From NCBI GenBank assembly GCA_024509875.1, contig JAMPIV010003427.1, positions 124,001 through 188,000 on the forward strand: a stretch of 64,000 bases of DNA, read 5' to 3'. The notes beneath the pieces are model-generated. The model was given only the letters and a program-made list of their open reading frames with translations. It did not search any database and was not told where the DNA came from. The DNA comes from Oreohelix idahoensis. Taxonomy: Eukaryota; Mollusca; Gastropoda; Stylommatophora; Oreohelicidae. Of the stretch, positions 1 through 11,500 are shown piece by piece. Within the stretch, counting starts at the first letter, position 1. The number at the start of each line of letters is the position of its first letter. The position numbers and the translations under genes were made by a program.

Positions 1-906
1 AACGAAGGAAAAGACTCATACATTTGTTAAGTATTTACTAGCTGTTTGTGTGATTCTATGGATTGCCAGATTCAACGATCGGTAAGTGTGAAAGGGTGTG
101 ATGGCCATCGCTAGCGTGCATGAATGAATGAGATATATTAGCTAAACTTATAATTTTCTTTACTTGGTAAATATCCTTACACTTCATTCATTGTATTTTT
201 CCTCTCTAAGGGGGGACTGTTTACATTTTCTTATCTCCCCCTCCCTTAATCTGCTTAGTCAAGGGATAACTTGGAGAATACTAGGACTCTGTTCCTACAC
301 CCCATACTAAATAGTGTAATAACCCCTATCAGAATAAATTAATCTATCTTTTGGTTAAATTGTCTCTTTCTGATAACCACTTGTCTTTGGACTGGTTTTT
401 TTTTTGTCTATCCAAGCGGGAAGGGCATATTGGGATACTACTATTCAAAGACACCCCCCCTCCCCTGTTAAATTGTATTTTTTCTGTAACTATGATCTTT
501 TGACTGTACCATGCTAAATGTTGTGATTTTGGTTTAAATGATAATAAACACCATAAACCTTAAATTACTGTGTTGGCCGACCCATTACCCATATCTGTTA
601 TATGTGGTTTGTATTCACGTCGGTGTGTTTGTAGCACCAAATTGGTGTGAGTACATGAGTGTTGAGTAACTGGCAAAAAAAGTGTTTAGCCAGGAGAGGT
701 TTAGGAGTCTACAGATAAATAAAATTTGTCGTAAGATAGGCAGATCGGAGAAATTACCCGATTTCAGAGACTGTCCTTACTCTTTTCAGCACTCTTGTGA
801 ATCAACTATCCATTTCTTAACCCTTACTATCACAGAGCCTTCACTATCATTTCCCACTCGGACGGGACCACTATTTCTTAGACCTATCTCAAATAAAATC
901 ATGACA
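1..906 (+). repeat. 5' LTR (partial) of a Gmr1-like Ty3/gypsy retrotransposon
   Basis: This stretch matches 10284-11194 almost base for base. I count about ten substitutions plus length changes in T and C homopolymers, so the copies differ by roughly 1 percent. The homology runs to the left edge, so the LTR starts outside the window; by comparison with the 3' copy about 1.26 kb is missing. It ends in ..TGACA at 906, where the two copies diverge. An AATAAA signal lies at 543-548. Short ORFs inside it recur in the other LTR and look non-coding. Confidence 0.93.
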
Positions 907-1667
907 ATAAATGGGTTGCTCGCCGGGATTTTGAGTCTGATCTGGAAATTAGTACAACTAAACGGGTAGCCCCAGTAGGATCTGATCTTAAGTCTGGGTC
1001 TAACTCTAGATAGAGTGTGAGTGAGTTGTCTTTGTGAAGATAGGGAATAAAAATAATTTTACCCCTAGACAACGCTTTTAGTACTTGGTGTCGACCACAC
1101 AAAATAAATATAGGATTGTTTTCTTTCCACAGCAGCAGAGAGTTACGAAAAAAAATTGGTTATTTTAATTATTCTCTGGCAGAGAAAATTGGAAAAATAT
1201 TTTTTATAAAGATTGCTGGGATCGCGTGATTGTGAAACAGCCACAAAGGTTTTGAAGTTAGCAGAGTTGAGCAAAGCTAAAGACGCCCTATTCTGATTTT
1301 TTTAAAGTCTAGTTAATAACGTCTCTTCTCTTAACTGACTTCGGCGGGCGGAGTTTTTGTGGTGGAGAATTAATTTTTAAGGAAAATTTTTTTTCCCTTA
1401 AATTGTTTTAAAATAAAATTTTCTCTACGGATAAGTAAAAGTAGATTTTTTTCTAGTTGTTTGACCTACCATTTAACGTGGCGTAGTCGCCTGCATTAAG
1501 AATCTTAACTGACAGATAAAAGCAGCGATAGATTAGCAAATTAATAACGGTAGGAGGTATCTCAGGTAATTTATATTTTGTGTTTTTCTCGTGAGCGGTG
1601 TAGAGTTTTTTCCCCTTCTGTTTTCTTCGTCTTATTCTCTCGTCTTAGTAGCATCCAGTTCTTTGAC
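907..1667 (+). other. Retrotransposon 5' leader with candidate primer-binding site
   Basis: Untranslated stretch between the 5' LTR and gag. TGGGTTGCTCGCCGGGA at 912-928 starts five bases after the LTR. Its complement ends in CCA and divides as a tRNA 3' end would: T-stem strand CCCGG, seven acceptor bases, a discriminator base, CCA. I could not assign the tRNA. The rest is AT-rich with no supported ORF. Confidence 0.55.
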
Positions 1668-1764
1668 ATGACAGAGAGAGTTCAGTTGAGGTCCATGTTG
1701 AGACAGGAGGCAAGGGAGACAGGAATGCAAGGAGACGAAGCGACAGCGTTTGTCAACAGAGAAC
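1668..1764 (+). pseudogene. gag: gag, N-terminal fragment (split by insertion)
   Basis: About 32 codons starting at the ATG at 1668, in a context (LRQEARETGM..GDEATAFVN) resembling the N-terminus of Gag proteins of animal Ty3/gypsy elements. The frame is broken by a solo LTR inserted after AGAAC (1760-1764). The downstream part at 4620-5498 is in the same frame once the insertion and one TSD copy are discounted, so one gag was split. The start is chosen as the only ATG just before the Gag-like residues; an upstream non-ATG extension has no Gag character. Confidence 0.7.
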
Positions 1765-4615
1765 TGTCGTGGTTGAGTTAAGTGTAGAGTATTTGTCGAG
1801 TTGGACAACAGTAGCGAAATCGACAAGGGATAGTGGACTGACAGAGTTATAGATTACACACACAGAAAGGTGTAAATAGGAGATGGACTTGAGACAACCT
1901 GGAAGAAGATTTACCAAAATGATCTCTCTCTCCAAGCCTCAACTCACTTATGTCTGTCTAAGCACCTCCTGCTCTCTCTCTTTTCTCTTATCATACATAG
2001 AGATTATAGTAAAGAGCTAAACAAGTTAATTATGGATGAAAAGGGTCGGGAACAGCGCATTAATAAATGTGTAAACTTTATTAAAGAAGAAAAGCATGGA
2101 ATTAATGCATATCATCATACACAGCATAAATTACATCAATAATCAAATATTCATCAATAATCATATACACCAACAATAATGCAAATACACACCCACAAAC
2201 ACACACACCACCAACACTCATAAAACCTGTAGAACACGGAGAAAATAACTAAGCTGTCCGACAGAGGGTCCGCTTTCGGGGACCAAAGGCGCTAGCTCCA
2301 GGAAGTGTCTTACCGATAAATATCCTTCAAGATGACTGAAGTGAAATACCGAACTTTCCTTGTCGGGCTAAACGTTGGTGACCCCTAATTGCGCGAGGGA
2401 ACACTGGAAGACGTTGTTTATCTCCTGCTGACCAAATAAACGAACTGAGCGACAGCCTGTCCGCTTTTTTCGTGGGACCAAAGGTGCTAAACGTTGGTGA
2501 CCGCTACTCGCGAGAGGGGGGCTGGAACTCTGTCCATAGATGGCTGCTCATACGTGCGAGGTTTTAAGTATCCAGAAAATACACCAGAAGAAGTCACTTG
2601 ATGACAAAGAGTCCCAGGCGCGCTTATCCGGCGCTAGGCTCTGCTTGGCTGTAAATCCTGTTTAAACTGGTTTGGCTCTGGTTTGCTGAGTGCCCCGTTT
2701 AGGCACAAAAAGGCCGGTGATATGGAATTCTGCTATCGGCATGCTAGGCGGGTTTGATATTCTGGAAGCCGCGATGCTCTGGCTGGTAATCCAATAGGCG
2801 AGTAGAGAGCTACTACTGCATTTGGCGATTCCAGATTTTGCGTTGGCTCTGTTGCACTGCGTGAGCTTAACTTGGCGTTGACAAAAAGGGGTTTTGATTC
2901 AGGAACGGGGTTGACGATTCGTGACGCTAGCGGTATTCAGAGACCCTCTGGATCGAAGAGAATATTTCGTTCTTCGCCTGACTGGAATCTGCTCTAGCGA
3001 TTCGGTCTCCCTGAAACTGAGACCCAAAAAAAAACCTTTTACCTCAAGCAAATAATAAATCACACTAACTTTATACAGAAAGTTTCGCTCCACTATGGGA
3101 TTAAATTTATTGTAGTTATTGCTATGATAGTTTAGGGCTGTCTTTAACCATGTCTCCTGTTCCTTAAAAATATCAATTATCAACACGCGCCCGCATAGTC
3201 TTAATATCTTTTGCACCCCCAGGTACCTGTCAGTAAATGTTCTGACATCAAAAATCTACTCCTCTTCTCCCAATCTCAACATACAGGAAACCTAACCTGT
3301 AGTTACAGTTAAATGAATATGCTTATTCATCTTACAACATTAAATGAATTTACATAAACAGATTACAGCATTTGACATTACACAAATAAATCATATGTCC
3401 CCTTTGGAAAATATATTAGCATTCCACAAAATGAGTACAAAGAAAATGCAATGTTCTTGCTATAATAATACAGTTGTGGCTAAATCATAAGATATAATTA
3501 TATCTATGCCTGGTGACTGCTTTCAGTGAAAGTTATAGACTAGTGCCTAGCCACACAAGTAAGCATAAAATGATCCTCCCTTGCCACTAGACATATCTAT
3601 CAAAAGGAATAAGTGACTATCTCCTATAATCCAGAGTTATTACCTGCATCTCACTATTCAGTTTTAAAGTGAACAATCCACACCTGACATTATCTTACAG
3701 AAATGACAGTTAATTTTTGCTGACTCTTAACCCAATGGTAAGCATTCGTGGACTGATTCTACGCCTAATATCTGTTATTGTAAGTTTAACATTTAACCCA
3801 TGATAAACCGTAACAGTTTAAGCACCACTTAATAGGCCGTAGACAGCGCTACCTTATCACTGAATAAATTACTAGGAGAAGTCCTCAGAAATAAATTCAC
3901 TTCCCTAACAGATATATATAAAAGCTAACATGAATCTAATATTATAATTATAAGATATGCCAACTCACCCCGAAAATGACTAGAACATAGGCAAACACAT
4001 TCTAGTACTGTGTTAAAGTTTGCCTTATCTCATGATGGTCATCTACGGGCCAGGAAAATTTACGAATGTCTTTGTCTATTAAAACCAGTCTACTCTTATA
4101 GATCACAAGGGACGCTCCCCCCGGACACCTGGCCTGCATATTTCTACAGAAGTTCGGCGAAAGACGTAATCTAGAGTAAGACAAAAGAAATCGTGCGAAA
4201 GTTCCCCAGGTAGAGAAATGCATAACATTATGCTCTATCTTGTCTAAGGGGCGAAAACCCAAAGACTGACCGCGGGTTTGTCTCCCCCTGTTTCCAGGAT
4301 GCATAACATTATGATCCGAAGCAGCGTTCTGGAAGCCAAACACAGGGACCCTTTCGCTCGTGATCAAAGGCTTTAAACGTAAGAGATATTCCCCTGGTCA
4401 GACCAGGTGCGGCTTAGATAATATTATCGTTCGCTGACCGCTACAGGCCGGAACGTAACCAAACCTCGGGTGGGGTTTGAGAAGGTGAAAAAGTTTGGCC
4501 ACGAAGGTAGAAAATGAAAGAAAAAGAAAATACAAAATGCCGAGGAAAACCAGGACATTTAAAAAGTAATCAAATTATGGACAAGATGGTAAAATAGATT
4601 ATCGGTCACGTGACA
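1765..4615 (-). mobile_element. Solo LTR inserted in gag (TSD AGAAC)
   Basis: A 2851-bp insertion starts TGTCGTGG and ends CGTGACA (TG...CA), flanked by a perfect 5-bp TSD AGAAC at 1760-1764 and 4616-4620. These are hallmarks of an LTR-retrotransposon integration. There is no internal coding region or second LTR, so a solo LTR left by LTR-LTR recombination is the simplest reading. Imperfect internal repeats sharing GCTAAACGTTGGTGACC lie around 2366-2384 and 2485-2505. Minus orientation is tentative, from the layout of similar LTRs downstream. ORFs at 2899-3216 and 4002-4367 (minus) have no recognisable product. Confidence 0.8.
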
Positions 4616-5498
4616 AGAACTTGACAGATATGACGCTGAGAAGAAGGAAGAGAAAGAGAGAGCAGAAGCTGAGAAGAAGGAAGAGAAAGAGAGAGCAGAA
4701 GCTAGGGCGAAAGAAGCGGAAGAACGTCAATTGGAACACAAGAAAATTGAGGCAGAGATGGAAGCCCGCAGGGAAAGAGAGAAGGAGAGACAACGTGAGG
4801 AGAGAGAGAAAGAGAGACAGCACGAATTGGTGCTTAAGGCTTTAGAGAGTCGGGGTGCTTCTACTTCCAATAATGGAGAGCCGTCTTCACCCCAGTCTCA
4901 GCTAACGGATCTCTCCAGCACTCAATCTGCCCAATTAACAGCGATGTCTTTTGTCTTAGAGTCTTTCCCTAGCCCTAATGAGAAAATTGACACCTTCCTA
5001 GAGAAATTCGAGAGCATGGCAAATCTGTATGGGTTAGAGAGTTCCCGGTGGTGCTTTAAACTTTCTCAGGCACTAAAATGTAATGCTTATGATGTGTACG
5101 TGAAGCTGGAAAACAACCAAAATGACTACGACATGTTAAAGAAGGCCTTGCTAGAGCGTTTTGAGATGACCGCCCGAAAATTTCTTCAAATATTCAGAAA
5201 CAGCCGAAAGGAGAGCACGGAGACATTTCCCCAGTTCTCTTCACGTTTAACGGGCTATTTGATAAAGTGCCTTGAATTATCGGAATTACCTCTTACATAT
5301 GAGGGAATTCTGGAACTTGTTCTGGTAGAACAAATAAAATCAACTTTATCAAACGAAACCCGTAGATTTTTGGCTGAGCAGGGCACAGTCAAGTTTGAGG
5401 TCATCCTCAATAAGGCGGACGCTATGCAAACGCAATGGCCGAACTTCCCAGCACAAAACGCAAACCCAAAGATGAGCCATCTAGAAAACAAAATCTAG
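4616..5498 (+). pseudogene. gag: gag, main body (capsid-like domain)
   Basis: Open frame from 4614 to the TAG at 5496-5498. It starts with a highly charged Lys/Glu/Arg coiled-coil stretch (4632-4840; tandem EKKEEKERAEA repeats), followed by a Gag capsid-like domain with LESFPSPNEKIDTFLEKFE and FPQFSSRLTGYLIKCLELS, typical of gypsy Gag proteins with a SCAN-like region. No CCHC zinc knuckle is visible in gag or at the start of pol. The product would form the particle that packages the element RNA. Pol starts in the -1 frame and overlaps the last 64 nt, suggesting -1 frameshifting. The gene is disabled by the solo LTR after codon 32. Confidence 0.85.
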
Positions 5499-8400
5499 AA
5501 CAGTCATCCTATTCTCCTAATTCCTCCCAGCACTATAACCAACGAGAAACTAATACCCAGAGACCTCCCCAAGAGAACTCGAAATTCTACAAAACCCGAT
5601 ATACCCCAAACAACAACAATCCTGATCAACCCACCAGGCCTACATGGCAGCGCGGCCACCAAGGTCAAGGCAAGGAGAAGACCCCAACAGCAGGGACGTC
5701 TGATCAGGGCAAGCACACCGGGCCAAACCGCATCGGATGCTTGCAAACAGCCTCGCAAGGAAGAGTCAATGTCAGTGATTCTCAACCTGAGGGGGACCGA
5801 CCCTCAACGCGAGGAACTGTAATTTTGAACGGTACCTCAACAACTTGTCTTTTTGACACTGGATTATCTTTTGACTGTATTGTCGCCAGGCACCTAGTCA
5901 AACCCGGTCAGGAGACGGAGGAAACCGTCAAACTATGTGGAGTTTTTAAGAGTGACGCACCCAGGACGCTTCTTATCGCACTGGTAGAAATGCACTCTGA
6001 TTTTGTCAGAGGTGTTATTAAAGCGGCCATTATGGATGATCCTATCTACCCAGTTATCCTGGGATGTAGATATGTGTTTGTTGGGGGACCAAAAGAGCCG
6101 ATTGTGGCAGAGGTAACCACAAGAGGGCAAACCAAGAAGGAGAGGGAGCCTGCGCCAAATTTGTTGCCGAATGAACTGAAGGAGGCGCAACAAAAGGACC
6201 CTACTCTGGAACCCTGCTTTAGAAAACTGCCCATGGCTAAGGACCCCAGACACCACGGAGATACCTTTTCGAAGGATGGCGTATTGTATCGTAGAACGGG
6301 CAACCATGATACAGAGAATAACCAGCTCCTAGTACCGACGCAGTACAGAAGCCAGATCTTAAAAATGGGGCACTCTCGTCCCTTTAGCGGACATATGGGA
6401 CAAAACGCCACTATTCAGCGAATAAAAACCCACTATTGGTGGCCAGGAATGAACTCTGAGATTATCAGGTACGTGAAATCCTGCACCCACTGCAAACGTG
6501 TGGCACCTAAGCAACGGACACCCTTTATTCCCATGGGTGATGCGCCAGTAGTGGGGACACCATTTCAACAGGCTGTAATCGACATTTTAGGACCCTTAGA
6601 AAGGACTAAAAGAAAGCACAGGTTTATCCTGACCTTAGTCGACACTTGCACTTTGTGAGCCGAAGCTATACCGCTAACATGCACGAATTCCAAGCATGTC
6701 GCAGAAGCCCTCGTGCAGATATTTACACGGTTGGGTTTCCCTCAAAACGTTTTGACGGACAACAAATCCCCATACCGTAGCCTGTTGATGGAAGAGATCG
6801 TTAAGATCTTGAGGAACCAGCACATCTACATAAGCCCTTGTAATCCGGTCGGAAGTGGGTTAGTAGAACATGTCAACGGAAGCCTCACCAGGATATTACG
6901 TAAGCTGGCTCAAGAGAAACCTGAAGAGTGGGACCTTTATATATCTGCAGCTTTATTCGCCTACAGAGAAGTTCCCCAGGCAACAACAGGATTTACGCCA
7001 GCTACACTTTTATTCGGCAGACCTATTAAGGGGCCATTAGAAGCCTTACTTCCGTCCCTGACAGACCAAAAGGCTGACGATACAGTCGTCTCTGCAAGCA
7101 AATATGTATCTGAGCTCAAGGAAAGGCTACAGCTAGGATGGGATCTAGCTACAACCAACCTTAAGAAAGCACGCGCAAAACATGCTAAAAGATACAATAA
7201 AGCTTCAAAAGAGAGAGAACTCCAACCAGGGGAGAAAGTTTTGTTGCTACTTCCAACCGGAAACAACAAACTTCGCATCGGATGGCAATAGCCGTTTACC
7301 GTCCTTAAAAAGATCTCCCGCACCAATTACAAGATCACCATTAAAGGAAAGGAGAAGGTCTTTCACATAAATCTGTTTAATAAATATTTGGAAAGACCAG
7401 TGCCGTCCTCCGAGCATCTCCTGGCGGTCGCCATAGCAACGGAAGACGAGGAAGATTACGATAGTTGCATGGCGTATTCATTGTAACAAACAGAATCTAT
7501 TAAAGATGTCAAATTCGGCGACAATCTCTCAGAAGAACAACAGACAGAAACCAGGGCGCTACTGAAACAGTACGCTGAAGTCTTAACGGATGTACCTGGT
7601 CGAACAAATCTCATAGAATTTGACATGAAAGTAACTAACGAGACCCCTGTTCGAACCAGAGTTTACCCCATTTCGTACGCTAAAGCTGATGCACTTCGCG
7701 GAGAAATAGACAAGCTGCATCAGGCAGAAATTATCAGTGAGTCTACATCTCCTTACAGTTCCAGTGTAGTACTGTTGCAGAAGCCCAATAAGGAAGTTCG
7801 ACTGTGTATAGATTACCGGTTACTAAACGCTGTAACGGAATTCCAGCCCGAACCTCTCCAGACTGTTTCTGAGTTGTTCACCAAGCTTAGCAAAGCAAGA
7901 ATTTTTTCCAAGATTGACGTGAGTAAAGGTTATTACCAAATACCAGTCAAGGAGGAAGTTAAACCTTTGTTAGCTTTCAGCACTAGTGAAGGACATTACA
8001 CATTTAATGTGATGCTGTTCGGACTGCACAACGCACCAGGAGTGTTCACCAGGATGATGAGGAAGCTTTTAGAACCTTTGCACAGTCCCCATATCCATAA
8101 TTTCATGGATGACATACTAATCGCATCCGAAACCTATGACGAACATATTGCTACGGTTGCTATGCTCCTCAGGAGACTACAGGAAACTGGTCTCACAGCC
8201 AGTCCTGGCAAATGTCTCATCGGGTTTGAAAAGCTAGACTTCCTGGGGCACACTATTTCTCATGGCTGCAAGTGGCCTGTTAGGAAGAATGTTGAGAAAA
8301 TAGTTGCAGCAAAAACGCCCCGAACGAAGAAAGACACCCGCTCTTTCTTATCACTATGTGCGTATTATCAAAAATATATCCAGAATTTCAACGGACTAAC

Positions 8401-8998
8401 GGCACCCCTGACTGACCTTACAAAAAAAGGACGTCCTGATAAGGTTATTTGGGATTCGCAGTGCGAACAAGCATACAGCACTTTAAAAGAACAGTTGTCC
8501 GGATATCCCATTTTGAGGTTACCTGACCTCAAGAAACCTTTTGTATTGCGGGTCGACGCGTCAGGTCAGGGCATCGGGTCAACACTGCTTCAAGCAGTTG
8601 ACACCGACCCGAATATGTTATTCCCAGTTGCGTATGGCAGTCGAAAATTAAATACGGCTGAACGTAACTACAGCACAGTTGAAAGAGAATGTCTGGCACT
8701 GATTGACGGGATAAGACGTCATCATGAGTTTCTTTACGGGACAGCTTTTACGGTGGAAACAGACCACGCTCCCTTAGCTTTCCTTGGCGCAAATAAGGAA
8801 TTTAACGCAAGGATCATGCGTTGGGCCTTGCTATTAAGCGTGTACTCCTTCAAAGTGGAATATATTCCAGGAAGACAGAATGTCGGAGCTGATTTCATGA
8901 GTAGAAACTGGACTACGGAGGAAGAGGAGGAAATCGAATATACCAATCATCCAAAACTTACCAATCAGGGCAGCTTCATTGTCATAAATGAAACATGA
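5435..8998 (+). pseudogene. pol: pol: protease-integrase-RT-RNase H (Gmr1-like order)
   Basis: One reading frame of about 1187 codons broken by three in-frame stops: TGA 6656-6658, TAG 7289-7291 and TAA 7484-7486. Domains in order: aspartic protease with LFDTGLSFD near 5848-5875; integrase HHCC zinc domain (GHSRPFSGH...CTHC, 6364-6493); integrase core with DILGPL near 6580, LTDN near 6755 and GLVEH near 6862, so the D,D,E residues are present; integrase C-terminus (HINLFNKY); reverse transcriptase 7625 onward with FMDD at 8101-8112; RNase H with RVDASG, ERECLALI and VETDHAPL. Integrase before RT is the Ty1/copia order, but the RT and RNase H are of Ty3/gypsy type; this combination defines Gmr1-like elements. 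Gag is in the other frame and overlaps by 64 nt. The second stop falls in the integrase C-terminal GPF-like motif. Confidence 0.93.
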
Positions 8999-9010
8999 AA
9001 AATGGTTTCA

Positions 9011-9030
9011 TGTCTAAAAGTGGGGACGAT
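9011..9030 (+). other. Polypurine tract, plus-strand primer site
   Basis: The purine-rich run AAAAGTGGGGA at 9016-9026 lies just upstream of the TGTGACG that opens the 3' LTR at 9031, shortly after the pol stop. Position and composition fit the plus-strand priming site of an LTR retrotransposon. Confidence 0.75.
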
Positions 9031-11194
9031 TGTGACGTAGAGTATGAAAATTGAAGTCCCTGAATTGATGGATGATAAAGGATTGTAGCCTTGAATAGCA
9101 TCGCAGCCCCTGGATTTCTGTGAAACACAATAGTCAACGTGGATGCCACGCGGGCTCATTAGTATGCATCATTTCCACGTGGATTTTTACCAACGTTGGA
9201 TAATTAATATGATAAACAGTTATCAGGCGAGGATCCAGGAGTTTCGTTTTGCCTTAGGGGTGGTTAAACCATGCCTACTGCCTATCTCTAGAGCGATTAT
9301 AATCAAGCATTTCTCTACACCTTTCTGTCACCCCGCCTAGTAGGAGTTGTCAAAGCTTATCGGGAGAGCGGTTTCCTCAAAGGCAGTGGTGGTCCCCAGA
9401 ACGGACGAAGCAGTTTCACGCTTTCGTTTAACACTTCAGTGCGAACCAGAGAAGAGTGCTGAAATCGCTCGCAGACCGAGACGAACGGGGAAAGTCTAGG
9501 GGTAGATAGTTGGGTAATGGTGCTGGGATGGCGGCGCAGAAACGCAGAATTCCCCTGATATCAAAAAAGTTGTGAAAGTTCGCGTGTCCCCCTGATCCTT
9601 CAATTCTTTAATTATATATTGAGACCACTGAAGAATGCGTTTATCATATGCGCCAGAGAGTCTGAATAAAAGTACTAGCTTATAGAACAAGATTTCTCGC
9701 GGATATCTTCTATATTGGAGACTTAAATTCATTCTGTTTGTGCAAGCGGATGATCATATACCTTTGCGTCCCAGCAATTAGAGAGTCCTCCAGACTCGGT
9801 TCTTCTACCATCTAGAATTTTTATGAACCGTTAACATATAATCTTCTTGTGGCGGCCCTGTGCGGTCTCGCTCTCTAAATTTACATGAGAGAAAGCAACC
9901 CAAGAACATTTAAAACTCATAAAGCAATAAATTATGTAAAATAACTGGAGAAGAACAGTTGCCAGTAGCGATATATAATTTTTACTGCTCTACTGTGGAA
10001 AAGAATATATTCTTCATATACCTGTGACAGTCCTGTTATTTCCACTGGATTTAAACCCCGAAGAAAAACATAACTCACTGGTCAGTCTTTGTCATCACGC
10101 TATAGAAGTTTTCACAACCAGCGGTGAAATCCAGGAGACCACTACCTTCTCATAACTATACCCGTGACAGTGCCATTCCATAGAAACTTTAGATAAAAAA
10201 TCAAAAAGGAACACTAATGCTTCACCTTCCAGCGATTACGGGAAAATTTGCTGAACGCCAAACCCGATAGTCTGGGGCTGGAAAACGAAGGAAAAGACTC
10301 ATACATTTGTTAAGTATTTACTAGCTGTTTGTGTGATTCTATGGATTGCCAGATTCAACGATCGGTAAGTGTGAAAGGGTGTGATGGCCATCGCTAGCGT
10401 ACATGAATGAATGAGATATATTAGCTAAACTTATAATTTTCTTTACTTGGTAAATATCCTTACACTTCATTCATTGTATTTTTCCTCTCTAAGGGGGGAC
10501 TGTTTACATTTTCTTATCTCCCCCTCCCTTAATCTGCTTAGTCAAGGGATAACTTGGAGAATACTAGGACTCTGTTCCTACACCCCATACTAAATAGTGT
10601 AATAACCCCTATCAGAATAAATTAATCTATCTTTTGGTTAAATTGTCTCTTTCTGATAACCACTTGTCTTTGGACTGGGTTTTTTTGTCTATCCAAGCGG
10701 GAAGGGCATATTGGGATACTACTATTCAAAGACTTTCCCCCCCCCCCCTCCCCTGTTAAATTGTATTTTTTCTGTAACTATGATCTTTTGACTGTACCAT
10801 GCTAAATGTTGTGATTTTGGTTTAAATGATAATAAACACCATAAACCTTAAATTACTGTGTTGGCCGACCCATTACCCATATCTGTTATATGTAGTTTGT
10901 ATTCACGTCGGTGTGTTTGTAGCACCAAACTGGTGTGAGTACATGAGTGTTGAGTAACTGGCAAAAAAATTGTTTAGCCAGGAGAGGTTTAGGAGTCTAC
11001 AGATAAATAAAATTTGTCGTAAGATAGGCAGATCGGAGAAATTACCCGATTTCAGAGACTGTCCTTACTCTTTTCAGCACCCTTGTGAATCAACTATCCA
11101 TTTCTTAACCCTTACTATCACAGAGCCTTCACTATCATTTCCCACTTGGACGGGACCATTATTTCTAAGACCTATCTCAAATAAAATTACGACA
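9031..11194 (+). repeat. 3' LTR of the Gmr1-like element (complete)
   Basis: A 2164-bp LTR from TGTGACG to ..CGACA, set by the polypurine tract on the left and loss of homology with the 5' copy on the right. The last 911 bp match 1-906. AATAAA at 10831-10836 is the likely polyadenylation signal. A T/C homopolymer near 10680-10750 varies between copies. The 3' flanking 5 bp is CACGG; the matching left TSD lies outside the window. Confidence 0.9.
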
Positions 11195-11500
11195 CACGGT
11201 CACCTAAGCACCGTAAAAAAGTGTATGTATTTATATTACAGTAATCATACGTGTGATGATGAAACTTCGTTATATGCTATAATATTTTACTATTGTTCTT
11301 GTAATATAATGAATCTTAAGGAGGTCCACTACTATGAAAACTGGATTTTACGTACAAAATATCGATTTTTTACTTTTGAGCTTATTTTATTAAATAATCA
11401 TCGAGGAATCGATTGAGCAAGGTTTTATAACATAAAAAATGCATTTGATGTATCAAAAAGCATATTGTCGGCACCACCCCCATGCTATGATTTTCAAATT
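11195..11500. other. AT-rich flank, nothing recognised
   Basis: Sequence between the retrotransposon and the satellite. The ORF that crosses the LTR end here (10970-11416) has no protein-like features. I see no gene or repeat boundary. Confidence 0.5.

Noticed and set aside
682..969. ORF in the 5' LTR, repeated at 10970-11416
   Set aside because: It lies inside both LTRs, begins with a non-ATG codon and shows no domain; it is duplicated because the LTR is.
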